Of a DNA stretch of 64,000 nt, positions 26,524 to 34,732 are shown in pieces. Made by a program: the position numbers and the translations under genes. The notes beneath the pieces are model-generated. The model was given only the letters and a program-made list of their open reading frames with translations, did no database searches and had not been told where the DNA came from. Source of the DNA: Brevibacillus brevis (GTDB taxonomy: Bacteria; Bacillota; Bacilli; Brevibacillales; Brevibacillaceae). Each line of letters starts with the position of its first letter. Position 1 is the first letter of the stretch. The stretch is taken from the NCBI RefSeq assembly GCF_022026395.1, contig NZ_CP041767.1, forward strand, positions 360,001-424,000. The letters are read 5' to 3'.

Positions 26524-27345
26524 ATGCTGGATTTGCATATGCACACGACTGCTTCTGACGGAAAGCTGTCACCTCGGGAATTACTCATAGAGGCCAAAGA
26601 GCGTGGTGTGAATTATTTAGCTATTACCGACCATGATACCGTGGATGGTTATCTGCTTGCCCGTGAGGATGCCGAACAGCTCGGCATACAGCTTATACCG
26701 GGAATTGAGTGGAATACAGACGGATCGGAGGACGAACTACATATTTTGGGGTACGGCTTAGATATATCCGATGCTCGTTTGCTTCATGTCATGGAAAGAC
26801 GGCAACGGGAGCGTATCGAGTGGATCAATGAGATAGTTGTGGGCTGCAATCGACAGGGGCTGTCCATTTCTATGGAAGAGTGCATGGCACGGGCGAACGG
26901 CGGAGTGATGGTTCGCACGCATGTTGCCGAGGTCATTGCCGACCGGGGCTACTGCTCAACTCCCCAGTCTGCCTTTGAGACGTATTTGCGCAAAGGGTGT
27001 GCCGCTTACGTGCCCCGTCCTATCTTTTCTGCACGGGAAGCAATTGAAATTACCCATGAAGCGGGCGGAATTGCTGTACTGGCTCATCCTGGCATCTACC
27101 CTTTTGAGGTTCAGCTTGATGCGTTGCTTGAATACGGAATCGACGGCATTGAGGTATATTATCCGAGACATTCTGCAGCAAAGATGGCTTTTTGGGAGAG
27201 ACAAGCCAAAGCCCATCATCTCATCCGTTCGGGAGGAAGCGACTTTCACGGTCATCGCTCACGCAACCCATATCCGGTCGGTAGCGTGCCAATCCCGGCA
27301 GAGGTAAAGGAGTGGTGGAAATGCTGTATGTTTCATCAACACTGA
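26524..27345 (+). CDS. PHP-domain phosphoesterase (TrpH/YciV type)
   Basis: 273 residues. PHP metal motifs are complete: DLHMHTTASDG at the N-terminus, ITDHDTVDGY, IPGIEWN, AHPGIYP and GGSDFHG near the C-terminus. YciV/RnaAM relatives hydrolyse 3',5'-nucleotide bisphosphates or act as 5'-3' exonucleases on short RNA. ATG 26524 has AGGAGG seven bases upstream; the ATGs at 26494 and 26518 do not. It is the first gene of a six-gene run and overlaps the next gene by 25 bases, so the phosphoesterase is tied to the SurE nucleotidase and the ABC importer downstream. Confidence 0.88.
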   Translation: MLDLHMHTTASDGKLSPRELLIEAKERGVNYLAITDHDTVDGYLLAREDAEQLGIQLIPGIEWNTDGSEDELHILGYGLDISDARLLHVMERRQRERIEWINEIVVGCNRQGLSISMEECMARANGGVMVRTHVAEVIADRGYCSTPQSAFETYLRKGCAAYVPRPIFSAREAIEITHEAGGIAVLAHPGIYPFEVQLDALLEYGIDGIEVYYPRHSAAKMAFWERQAKAHHLIRSGGSDFHGHRSRNPYPVGSVPIPAEVKEWWKCCMFHQH

Positions 27346-28103
27346 TGTGGGCTTACCCGGTAGAGGCGGCTGTCTTGATTGCACGTCAATACGGATTTGC
27401 GGGTATGGAGGTATGGGCGGAGCACGTCTGGTGTTACCAAAGTGACCCGAAAGAAATCCAACAGGCGGCAAAACGAGCGGGAATGAAGCTGACCTTGCAT
27501 GCAGCTAGCTGGGATTTAAATTTGTGTTCGCTGAATCATGGCATTCGCAAGCAATCCATTGAAGAAGTGAAGCGTTCCTTGACGCTAGCAAGTGAAATCG
27601 GAGCCAAAAGTGTAACCATCCATCCGGGACGAGTGACGCTGTCTCCCAGAAACCGAAGCTGGCATGAGCCGATTCTGATTGAGAGCGTGAATGAGCTGGC
27701 GTACGAAGCAAGGAAAAAAGACTGTATGTTGTCTATCGAGCACATTGAGCCTCTGCCGAAGGAAATGATCGTGACACCGCAAGATATGAATCAACTGAGA
27801 ATGGCATTGGAATACCCGACGACAACCACGTTTGATATTGCTCATGTTCCTCTTTCCTGTTCCTTGTCGCAATTTTACAGCGAGCTAGAGGGGATCGATA
27901 AAATTCATGTGAGCGACGCTACGGCAACCAAGCTGCATGTGCCATTAGGAACAGGAGAGATTGATTTGCCAGGCATTTGGCCGTTGTTGTTTGAAGAAAA
28001 GAGACCCGTTGTTGTAGAAGGCTTCGATGATGCGAGGAGCTTGTCTCAGCTTAAGCAAAACATGGTTTATTTACGGCAAGAGGATTGTGTTTCATTTGGA
28101 TAG
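27321..28103 (+). CDS. Sugar-phosphate isomerase/epimerase-like TIM-barrel protein
   Basis: 260 residues of the AP endonuclease-2/xylose isomerase-like barrel (PF01261). Visible metal- and substrate-site elements are FAGMEVWAEH, LTLHAASWDLN, the VTIHPG strand, LSIEHIEPLP with the catalytic-type Glu, FDIAHV and IHVSDA. Members isomerise sugars or sugar phosphates, or nick abasic DNA; the compact length argues for the sugar type. ATG 27321 follows AAAGGAG inside the PHP reading frame, so the two are translationally coupled. The substrate is unknown; context suggests a carbon skeleton released by the phosphatases of this operon. Confidence 0.8.
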   Translation: MLYVSSTLMWAYPVEAAVLIARQYGFAGMEVWAEHVWCYQSDPKEIQQAAKRAGMKLTLHAASWDLNLCSLNHGIRKQSIEEVKRSLTLASEIGAKSVTIHPGRVTLSPRNRSWHEPILIESVNELAYEARKKDCMLSIEHIEPLPKEMIVTPQDMNQLRMALEYPTTTTFDIAHVPLSCSLSQFYSELEGIDKIHVSDATATKLHVPLGTGEIDLPGIWPLLFEEKRPVVVEGFDDARSLSQLKQNMVYLRQEDCVSFG

Positions 28104-28118
28104 GAGGTCCGTATTATT

Positions 28119-28898
28119 TTGAATATTCTCGTAACCAATGACGATGGAATTTTTTCAAGTGGAGTGCTTTGTCTGGCACAGGCACTTCAGCCCTTTGGCA
28201 ATGTATCCATTGTCTGCCCGGATCAAGAACGTAGTGCGATCAGCCATGCCATTACGTTGAAATCGCCAGTCAAAGCAAACAAAGTAAACTTTTTTGAAAC
28301 CTCGCTGGAAGCATGGGCCGTCAATGGCACACCGGCTGACTGCGTCAAGATGGCGATTGAGGTCATTCTCAAGGAAAAGCCAGATGTAATTGTATCTGGA
28401 ATCAACCGTGGACCGAATCTGGGACGGGATGTCTTTTATTCAGGTACGATCTCAGCAGCGATTGAGGGGGCGATGTACCAGATTCCTTCCATCGCTATAT
28501 CTCTCGCTACGCTGAAGCCAAACCCGAATTTTTCAATCGTCGAGCCGCTTGCCTACGAAATATTTGAAACCCTGCTCAGACACAAGCTCAGTCCCGAAAC
28601 GGTTCTGAACATCAATCTCCCGTATTTGTCCAGGGAAATGGTAAAAGGAGTAGCAGTCACGCCGCTGGCAATGGATGTTCTGCGCTATCAATATGTGGGC
28701 TTGAACGATCCACAAGGGTATATGTGCTACTGGCTCTCCGACCACTTGAGTGAGCTTCACTTTGAGGACGAGGAGTCCGATTATTACAAGCTTCGCGACG
28801 GTTATATCACTATTACTCCTTTGCAATTAAACATGACGAATACTGCCATGAAGGCAAAAATCGGCAAATGGTTTCAAGGCGCGAAGCAAAGCACTTAG
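28119..28898 (+). CDS. surE: 5'/3'-nucleotidase SurE
   Basis: 259 residues. The SurE metal site is clear: NILVTNDDG at the N-terminus (two Asp ligands), CPDQERSAISHAITL with the conserved Ser, and VSGINRGPNLGRDVFYSGT with the Asn ligand. The enzyme removes phosphate from nucleoside monophosphates and short polyphosphates. The start codon is TTG 28119, preceded by AGGAGG that overlaps the stop of the upstream gene. Here surE is not next to pcm or nlpD as in proteobacteria but inside an uptake operon, implying catabolic rather than stationary-phase repair use. Confidence 0.94.
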   Translation: MNILVTNDDGIFSSGVLCLAQALQPFGNVSIVCPDQERSAISHAITLKSPVKANKVNFFETSLEAWAVNGTPADCVKMAIEVILKEKPDVIVSGINRGPNLGRDVFYSGTISAAIEGAMYQIPSIAISLATLKPNPNFSIVEPLAYEIFETLLRHKLSPETVLNINLPYLSREMVKGVAVTPLAMDVLRYQYVGLNDPQGYMCYWLSDHLSELHFEDEESDYYKLRDGYITITPLQLNMTNTAMKAKIGKWFQGAKQST

Positions 28899-28935
28899 CT
28901 GTTAACCACTCATGATTTTTAGGAGGAATGAACAA

Positions 28936-30012
28936 TTGAAACGTGTTCTTAGCCCAAAATGGACCCTTTCTTTATTCGCAGCCGTTGCTGTCTTCGGACT
29001 GGCAGCCTGCGGTTCCCAGCCTTCTTCCACATCACCAACCCCGGCGGCGAACACTGAAGCGACATCTGAGTCTGCCCCTGCCCCAGCCAAAATCGCAGGG
29101 TCGCTGAGCTTTTATACCTCCCAGCCAGATGCAGACGCGCAAGCATTGATCGAGGGTTTTTCGAAAAATTATCCGGAGGTAAAAGTAGAGCTGTTCCGAT
29201 CCGGTACAGAGGAAGTGATGAGTCGCTTGCAGGCGGAGGCACAAGCTGGGCAGGTAAAAGCAGATGTGCTTTTGGTTGCGGATGCACCGACCTTTGCTAG
29301 CCTGAAAAAACAGGATTTGCTCATGCCGTATGCTTCGCCCGAGGCTAAGGACATTCCGGCGGAGTGGAAGGATGCAGAGGGCGCCTATACGGGAACCAAA
29401 GTGATGGCAACCGTTCTTGCAGTCAACAGCAGCAAGGTTGCCGCTCTTCCGGACAGTTGGAAGGTTCTGACCAGTCCGGAAGCCTCGAACAAAACGATTA
29501 TGCCAAGTCCACTCTACTCTGGAGCAGCAGCCTATAACATAGGCGTACTTACTCGGCAGGCTGATTTTGGTTGGGACTACATAGCTGGACTCAAAGCAAA
29601 CCAGATGACAGTCACTAAAGGCAATGGTGCCGTATTGAAAAGCGTCGCAGGCGGCGAGAAGGGATATGGGATGGTTGTGGATTACCTCGTAGCTCGGGCG
29701 AAAAAAGACGGCTCTCCAGTCGAGCTCATCTATCCAAACGAGGGTGTTCCTGTCATAACCGAACCAATCGGGATCATGAAAGCAACGAAAAATGCAGAGG
29801 CAGCAAAAGCGTTTGTCGATTATGTGCTCTCGGAAGAAGGACAGCAGCTTGCAAGCAGTCTCGGGTACACTCCGATCAGAAAAGGCATCGCTGCTCCGGA
29901 AGGGCTACGCGCTCAAGACCAGATCAAGGTGCTTTCTGCGAATACAGATGAACTTGAAGCGAACAGAGAGGCGGACAAAAAGAAATTTGGAGAGATGATG
30001 GGTGCAAAGTAA
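28936..30012 (+). CDS. ABC transporter substrate-binding lipoprotein (Fbp/2-AEP type)
   Basis: 358 residues. The lipoprotein signal is KWTLSLFAAVAVFGLAAC with Cys near residue 19, then a flexible Ser/Pro/Ala/Glu linker. The binding fold resembles the Fe3+/2-aminoethylphosphonate (FbpA, PhnS/AepX) group: SLSFYTSQPDADAQAL, LFRSGTEEVMSRLQAE, NSSKV and ITEPIGIMK. The start is TTG 28936, nine bases after AGGAGG; the nearby ATG 28928 is out of frame. It overlaps the permease gene by 11 bases. The Fbp iron tyrosines are not clearly conserved, so an anionic organophosphate is at least as likely as iron. Confidence 0.85.
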   Translation: MKRVLSPKWTLSLFAAVAVFGLAACGSQPSSTSPTPAANTEATSESAPAPAKIAGSLSFYTSQPDADAQALIEGFSKNYPEVKVELFRSGTEEVMSRLQAEAQAGQVKADVLLVADAPTFASLKKQDLLMPYASPEAKDIPAEWKDAEGAYTGTKVMATVLAVNSSKVAALPDSWKVLTSPEASNKTIMPSPLYSGAAAYNIGVLTRQADFGWDYIAGLKANQMTVTKGNGAVLKSVAGGEKGYGMVVDYLVARAKKDGSPVELIYPNEGVPVITEPIGIMKATKNAEAAKAFVDYVLSEEGQQLASSLGYTPIRKGIAAPEGLRAQDQIKVLSANTDELEANREADKKKFGEMMGAK

Positions 30013-31744
30013 CTGGCAAGCAGCAGTGTCCGAGCGCAAGATGGGGGAACGGCGAAAAATAGCCGTGCCCCTGTCGTTGGAAAAGGCGGCCACATGGATC
30101 GTGCTGGTGCCGGTCGCCTTCTTTTTTATGTATCCGTTGTGGAAGTTGATCGCTCTTAGTGTGCAAACAGAAGCAGGGATCGGTCTTCGATACTTTGCGG
30201 ATGTGATCACACATGAACGCACGTGGAACGCTATCGGTCACAGCGTTACGGCGGCAGGAGCTTCTACGCTCATCGCGTTAGTCATTGGCGTGTCGTTGGC
30301 TTGGTTATGCGCCTATACAGACATACGCTGGAAGTCTGCCATTCATGTACTTGCCCTGTTGCCATTGCTGATTCCCTCGTACGTGATGACCTTGGCCTGG
30401 ACACAACTGGCAGGTCCGCAAGGGGTATTGAACCGGGCAGCGAGCTGGCTTTATGGTGGGCCTTTGGAGCTGTGGGACGTCTATGGCTTGGACGGGATCA
30501 TTGTTGTAATGGGTCTAACGCATTATCCGTTGGTCTACATGCTCACGCTGTCCGTTCTGTATCGGATTCCCAAAGAACTGGAATGGGCGGCTCATTCTTC
30601 AGGGGCTACGGCTACGACCGTATTTCGCAAGGTGACACTCCCACTCGCCTTACCGGGAATTGCAGGAGGCGGACTGCTTGCTTTTATTTCCGGACTCGAT
30701 AATTTTGGTGTCCCTGCGTTTCTCGGGATCCCGGAAAATATCCCTTTATTGAGTACGTTGATTTATGAGGAGGTCATCGGATTTGGGCCGAGCGCTTTTG
30801 CGAGGGCATCTGTCTTGTCTATTTTGCTTGGCGTGATAGCATTGGCGGGAACAGGAGTACAGTGGCTCTTTTTGCGTAAAAGCCGGGTGGACCAGACCAG
30901 TGCCGAGGACAAATCGATTCGCCGTCACTTGGAAAGATATCGACGGGGTGTGGAGGTTCTTGTTGGACTCTTTTTGTTGGTGACGAGTGTGCTTCCTCTC
31001 TTGTCCATGGCAGCGAACGCTTTCATCAAGGCGTATGGGTTGCCTTTTGTTCCGCAAAATCTGACATGGAAGCATTTTGCGTTTGTATTGTTTGACCATG
31101 TTGGAACGAGAGCGGCCATCGGCAATAGCCTGATGCTGGCCTGCTTGACTGGCGTCTTGTGCGTGGTGGCTGGAACATGGTTCGCTTACTGGCGCATCCA
31201 TCGGCCTTCCTTTATGGGAAAAGTAATGGAAGGGGCTGTCGCTTTGCCGTATGCTTTGCCCGGTATGGTGCTTGGTCTGGCGATGATTTTAACGTGGATC
31301 GAGCCGATTCCCAGCTGGCAGCCAGGAATATATGGAACGGTTTGGCTCATTTTGATTGCGTATGTGACTCGCTTTTTGATCTTGCAAGTAAAAAGCAGTA
31401 CGGTCTCCATTATGCAGGTGGGCAAGGAAGTAGAAGAAGCAGCACGGATCAACGGTGGTCGATTTTGGACGAGGTGGTCTCGGATATTGCTCCCGCTCTA
31501 TGCACCGGGAATGGCAACAGGCTTGTTTCTAGTGTTCCTGACAGCATTTACTGAATTGACAATATCATCGCTTCTGTGGTCATCCGGTTCGGAAACGATC
31601 GGTGTCGTTATTTTTAGCTTTGAGCAGGCGGGATCAACGACTCATAGCACGGCCCTTTCTTCGTTGATCGTAGTGGCCATCCTGCTGGCTTTGACAATGG
31701 GCGGTTTATGGAAACGATATTGGCAACGGAGGATACAGGGATGA
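30002..31744 (+). CDS. ABC transporter permease, fused double-domain FbpB type
   Basis: 580 residues with about twelve helices: two BPD_transp_1 domains in tandem, each with the EAA-type cytoplasmic loop that contacts the ATPase (ELEWAAHSSGATATTVFRKVTLPLALPG and EVEEAARINGGRFWTRWSRILLPLYAPG regions). A single polypeptide thus supplies both halves of the channel, as in FbpB/SfuB/PhnU. GTG 30002 overlaps the end of the binding-protein gene, and the stop overlaps the ATPase start as ATGA. Its substrate is set by the binding protein. Confidence 0.92.
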   Translation: MQSNWQAAVSERKMGERRKIAVPLSLEKAATWIVLVPVAFFFMYPLWKLIALSVQTEAGIGLRYFADVITHERTWNAIGHSVTAAGASTLIALVIGVSLAWLCAYTDIRWKSAIHVLALLPLLIPSYVMTLAWTQLAGPQGVLNRAASWLYGGPLELWDVYGLDGIIVVMGLTHYPLVYMLTLSVLYRIPKELEWAAHSSGATATTVFRKVTLPLALPGIAGGGLLAFISGLDNFGVPAFLGIPENIPLLSTLIYEEVIGFGPSAFARASVLSILLGVIALAGTGVQWLFLRKSRVDQTSAEDKSIRRHLERYRRGVEVLVGLFLLVTSVLPLLSMAANAFIKAYGLPFVPQNLTWKHFAFVLFDHVGTRAAIGNSLMLACLTGVLCVVAGTWFAYWRIHRPSFMGKVMEGAVALPYALPGMVLGLAMILTWIEPIPSWQPGIYGTVWLILIAYVTRFLILQVKSSTVSIMQVGKEVEEAARINGGRFWTRWSRILLPLYAPGMATGLFLVFLTAFTELTISSLLWSSGSETIGVVIFSFEQAGSTTHSTALSSLIVVAILLALTMGGLWKRYWQRRIQG

Positions 31745-32796
31745 ACAGTGCAAGAGTGAAGGGCGTTTCCAAAAAATTCGGAGATGTGACGGTGCTCCAC
31801 CATCTGGATCTACAAATTGGACAAGGGGAATTCGTTGCTTTGCTCGGGCCGAGCGGCTGCGGAAAAACGACACTGCTTAGGCTATTGGCGGGTTTTGAAT
31901 CGCCTACCAGCGGAGAAATCTGGATCAATCAAGAGTGCGTAGCGGACCAGGCAAGAAGAAAGCCGCCAGAGGAGCGGCGGATTGGTATGGTGTTTCAGTC
32001 ATTCGCACTTTGGCCGCATTTGACTGTCTATGAGAATGTCGTGTTTCCGTTGCAACATCAAAAGCACGTGCCTGCCGCTTACAAAGATAATCCAAAGGTA
32101 CGGGTGGCACAAATGCTGGAGATGGTCGGTCTTGGAGGAATGGAAGAGAGATTTCCCAATCAGCTCTCTGGTGGACAAAAGCAGCGCGTTGCTCTGGCGC
32201 GGGCCATCGTGTTTAACCCTACGCTGCTTCTGATGGACGAGCCATTGAGCAGTCTCGATGCAGAGCTGCGTATGCAAATGCGCAAGGAAATCCAATTTAT
32301 TCACCGCGAGCTGGGGACTTCCATCGTCTACGTCACACACGATCAGTCAGAGGCACTGGCTATGGCGGATCAGATCGTCGTAATGAAAGGAGGCAGGGTG
32401 GAACAAGCAGGTAGCCCGCAGGATATATACTATTCGCCCCAATCGCCTTTTGTCGCCAAGTTTGTGGGACGGGCTAACTTCTTAAAAGGAAACTGGGCTT
32501 GCCCCAATACCTTTCTGTTGGAGAGGCAAGGAGAGCCAGCGGTACCGATTGCTGTTTCCCGCGACTTTTCTTCCTTTCACGCTCAGCAAATATTGCCGGT
32601 TCGTCCCGATCAGTTGAAGCTCGCAGCGTGGCAGCAAGGAATGGAAGGCGTTATCGGAAAGGTATCTCATGTGCAATTTCAGGGGCGAGAACTGCTTTAT
32701 TCCATCCGGGTCGGGGAGGATGACTGGGAGGTTGTCACGGACATCAGTCAGCGCTTTTCCTATGAGGAGCGTGTATGCGTAGAGGTTTGTGTATAA
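31741..32796 (+). CDS. ABC transporter ATP-binding protein, FbpC/PotA type
   Basis: 351 residues. Walker A GPSGCGKTT, Q-loop VFQSFALWPHLTV, signature LSGGQKQRVALARAI, Walker B LLLMDEPLSSLD and H-loop VTHDQSEA are all intact. The C-terminal ~110 residues form a TOBE-type regulatory domain. ATG 31741 has ACGGAGG eight bases upstream; the ATG 33 bases earlier is inside the permease gene and lacks a site. It ends the PHP, TIM-barrel, SurE, ABC operon; no terminator is evident directly after it. Confidence 0.92.
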   Translation: MNSARVKGVSKKFGDVTVLHHLDLQIGQGEFVALLGPSGCGKTTLLRLLAGFESPTSGEIWINQECVADQARRKPPEERRIGMVFQSFALWPHLTVYENVVFPLQHQKHVPAAYKDNPKVRVAQMLEMVGLGGMEERFPNQLSGGQKQRVALARAIVFNPTLLLMDEPLSSLDAELRMQMRKEIQFIHRELGTSIVYVTHDQSEALAMADQIVVMKGGRVEQAGSPQDIYYSPQSPFVAKFVGRANFLKGNWACPNTFLLERQGEPAVPIAVSRDFSSFHAQQILPVRPDQLKLAAWQQGMEGVIGKVSHVQFQGRELLYSIRVGEDDWEVVTDISQRFSYEERVCVEVCV

Positions 32797-32905
32797 AAAG
32801 GGAAAGATAGCCAAGTGATTCTTCAATTGGATGAGCATGAACCATCTAAATCAATGCGACTCATTAAGAAAGGCGCTATTCTGTTTGATTCAACGAAAAT
32901 GAACG

Positions 32906-32934
32906 TTCACAATAACTGGAAGCGAGCGTATAAT
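32906..32934 (+). promoter_or_regulatory. Promoter of the opuA riboswitch transcript
   Basis: TTCACA (32906-32911), 17-base spacer and a perfect TATAAT (32929-32934). The expected start near 32941 is about 35 bases before the aptamer. Confidence 0.72.
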
Positions 32935-32975
32935 CAAAGTCACAATCACGATCAAATAAGCAACAAAACACAATA

Positions 32976-33098
32976 CGGCCTAGTTCCGATATTCTCGGAA
33001 GCGGGGGAACCAATCTTTTGGGGTTAATCCTGAGTGATCAGGAGGGATGAGGAAATGTCTTCTCTGCCATCCTACCCGTCAGCTAACCTCGTCGGCCA
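32976..33098 (+). ncRNA. Cyclic-di-AMP riboswitch (ydaO/yuaA) upstream of opuA
   Basis: Conserved ydaO aptamer blocks are present in order: GGGGGAACC after a hairpin TTCCGA...TCGGAA, GGGGTTAATCC (33020-33030), GGAGGGATGAGG, a variable stem, then CCCGTCAGCTAACCTCGTCGG (33075-33095). Closing pairing is GGCC (32977-32980) with GGCC (33094-33097). The family binds two c-di-AMP molecules and normally turns expression off when the nucleotide is high. Downstream lies a strong terminator (33172-33240) and then the glycine-betaine importer genes, a typical target class. Confidence 0.93.
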
Positions 33099-33171
33099 AA
33101 GCAGGGAAGGTCATGAATGGATAAAGTCTAGGCATATAATGCGCAACAAGGGGATTCCTTGCGGGCGTGTG

Positions 33172-33240
33172 ATAGGTCGATACAGGCTTTTTCTTTGGGA
33201 CCTTTGTTCTGGAGAAAAAGAATGGATCGGCCTATTTTTT
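33172..33240 (+). terminator. Riboswitch expression-platform terminator
   Basis: ATAGGTCGATACA (33172-33184) pairs with TGGATCGGCCTAT (33222-33234), an inner CTTTTTCTTTGG stem pairs with CTGGAGAAAAAG, and TTTTTT follows. An alternative hairpin GCAACAAGG...CCTTGC at about 33142-33161 could be part of the switch. Confidence 0.8.
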
Positions 33241-33505
33241 ATGGAAATACCGACGAGCAGCTTACGCCGATACAACGTGAAGGGAATGGTGTGGATCGCT
33301 GAGAGGCAGTCGGTACGACATAAACCGCTGACAATCGAAATCAGGAAGACAGAGTACAGGGAGTCCTGAAAATGGACGCCAGGTATTACGTAAGCCTGCG
33401 GATTTTCAACACGAGTAAACTCAAGCGTGCCTGCTTGGTTTTGCTGGAGTGTCGAAACTTCGCGGGCTTTTTACATTTACGAAAAAACGAAGGATGAGGG
33501 ATATC
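33241..33505 (+). other. opuA leader between terminator and first gene
   Basis: No gene is seen. This is the distal part of a leader of about 565 nt running from the promoter to opuAA. Short open frames across the aptamer and here lack ribosome sites and cut through RNA structure. Confidence 0.5.
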
Positions 33506-34732
33506 ATGTCCAAAATGAAAGTCCACCAACTCACAAAAGTGTTCGGCAAGCAGCCCGAACTGGCCTTGAAGCTGCTGGCGGAAGGACGGACAAAAGAACA
33601 AATTTACAAGCAAACTGGCCAGTCCATCGGTGTCAATCAGGTCAGCTTTGAAGTCGAGGAAGGTGAAATCTTTGTCATTATGGGCCTGTCAGGCAGCGGC
33701 AAGTCCACCTTAATCCGACTGTGTAATCGACTGATTGACCCAACGAGCGGAAGCATCGAGATCGATGGGGAAGAGATCGTGGACATGAAGGCAGCAGCTT
33801 TGCGTGAGGTGCGGAGGAAGAAGCTCGGGATGGTTTTTCAAAATTTCGCCCTGTTTCCGCAGCGGTCGGTACGAGAAAACGTGGAGTTTGGTTTGGAGAT
33901 TCAGCAAGTACCGCCAGGACTCCGGCAAGAAAGAGCACGGGAAGCACTTGCGCTCGTTGGATTAACCGAGTGGGAAAATGCGCACCCGGATCAATTGAGC
34001 GGAGGGATGCGCCAGCGGGTCGGTCTGGCGCGGGCGTTGGCTAATAATCCAGATATTCTCTTGATGGACGAAGCGTTCAGTGCACTGGACCCACTCATTC
34101 GAAAAGATATGCAGGATGAGCTGCTGGAGCTCCAGATGACGATGAAAAAGACGATCCTGTTCATTACACATGACTTGCATGAGGCGTTGCGACTGGGCGA
34201 TCGGATTGCCTTTATGAAAGACGGGCAGATCATTCAGATCGGCCGCCCGGAAGAAATTATGGCAGACCCAGCGGATGAATTCGTGCGGAAGTTCGTGGAG
34301 GATGCCGACCTGTCCAGGGTGCTCGTTGCTGAAAATGTGATGAAACGGGCAGAAGCAATCACGCCTGACAAAGGGGCCCGAGTGGCGCTGCAACTCATGA
34401 TGGATAATGGCGTGTCCAGCTTGTACGTCGTGGACAAAAAGCGCACACTGCTTGGCTTGATTACGGCGTATGACGTATCACTTGCGATTGGTACGGGAGA
34501 TTCGCTGGAGGCAATCATGAAAACCGACCTCCCTACCGTTTCGCCTGACGCACGTCTGCACAGCTTGTTCCCGATGATGGCAGACCTGCACGTCCCGATT
34601 GCGGTAGTGGGCGACCAGCAGCGATTATTGGGTGTCATCGTAAAAGGAGCGGTGCTAGGCGGGCTGGTAGGCAAAGTCAATGTACAAGAGCATCAGAGAG
34701 CAGAGGTGATGAGTGATGGACGTCGTGCCTAA
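33506..34732 (+). CDS. opuAA: Glycine betaine/proline ABC transporter ATPase with CBS domains
   Basis: 408 residues. The N-terminal extension (FGKQPELALKLLAEGRTKEQI) is specific to the OpuA/ProV group. ATPase motifs are GLSGSGKST, VFQNFALFPQRSV, LSGGMRQRVGLARAL, ILLMDEAFSALD and ITHDLHEA. Residues about 290-408 are a tandem CBS pair (VMKRAEAITPDKGARVALQLM... VSPDARLHSLFPMM). In other Firmicutes CBS domains of OpuA-type ATPases sense ionic strength or bind c-di-AMP. ATG 33506 follows GAGGGA. Its mRNA starts with a c-di-AMP riboswitch, so import of compatible solute may be blocked at both RNA and protein level. Confidence 0.93.
   Translation: MSKMKVHQLTKVFGKQPELALKLLAEGRTKEQIYKQTGQSIGVNQVSFEVEEGEIFVIMGLSGSGKSTLIRLCNRLIDPTSGSIEIDGEEIVDMKAAALREVRRKKLGMVFQNFALFPQRSVRENVEFGLEIQQVPPGLRQERAREALALVGLTEWENAHPDQLSGGMRQRVGLARALANNPDILLMDEAFSALDPLIRKDMQDELLELQMTMKKTILFITHDLHEALRLGDRIAFMKDGQIIQIGRPEEIMADPADEFVRKFVEDADLSRVLVAENVMKRAEAITPDKGARVALQLMMDNGVSSLYVVDKKRTLLGLITAYDVSLAIGTGDSLEAIMKTDLPTVSPDARLHSLFPMMADLHVPIAVVGDQQRLLGVIVKGAVLGGLVGKVNVQEHQRAEVMSDGRRA

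Noticed and set aside
28936-32796. Annotating the ABC importer as an Fe3+ transporter
   Set aside because: The family also carries phosphonates, the iron-binding tyrosines are not clear, and the neighbours are phosphatases.
32815-33027. A 70-codon open frame after the ABC ATPase gene
   Set aside because: Its start region lacks a ribosome site and it crosses the promoter and aptamer of the opuA transcript.
33034-33369. A 111-codon open frame beginning inside the opuA riboswitch
   Set aside because: It reads through the conserved aptamer core and the terminator hairpin; the apparent coding sequence is structured RNA.
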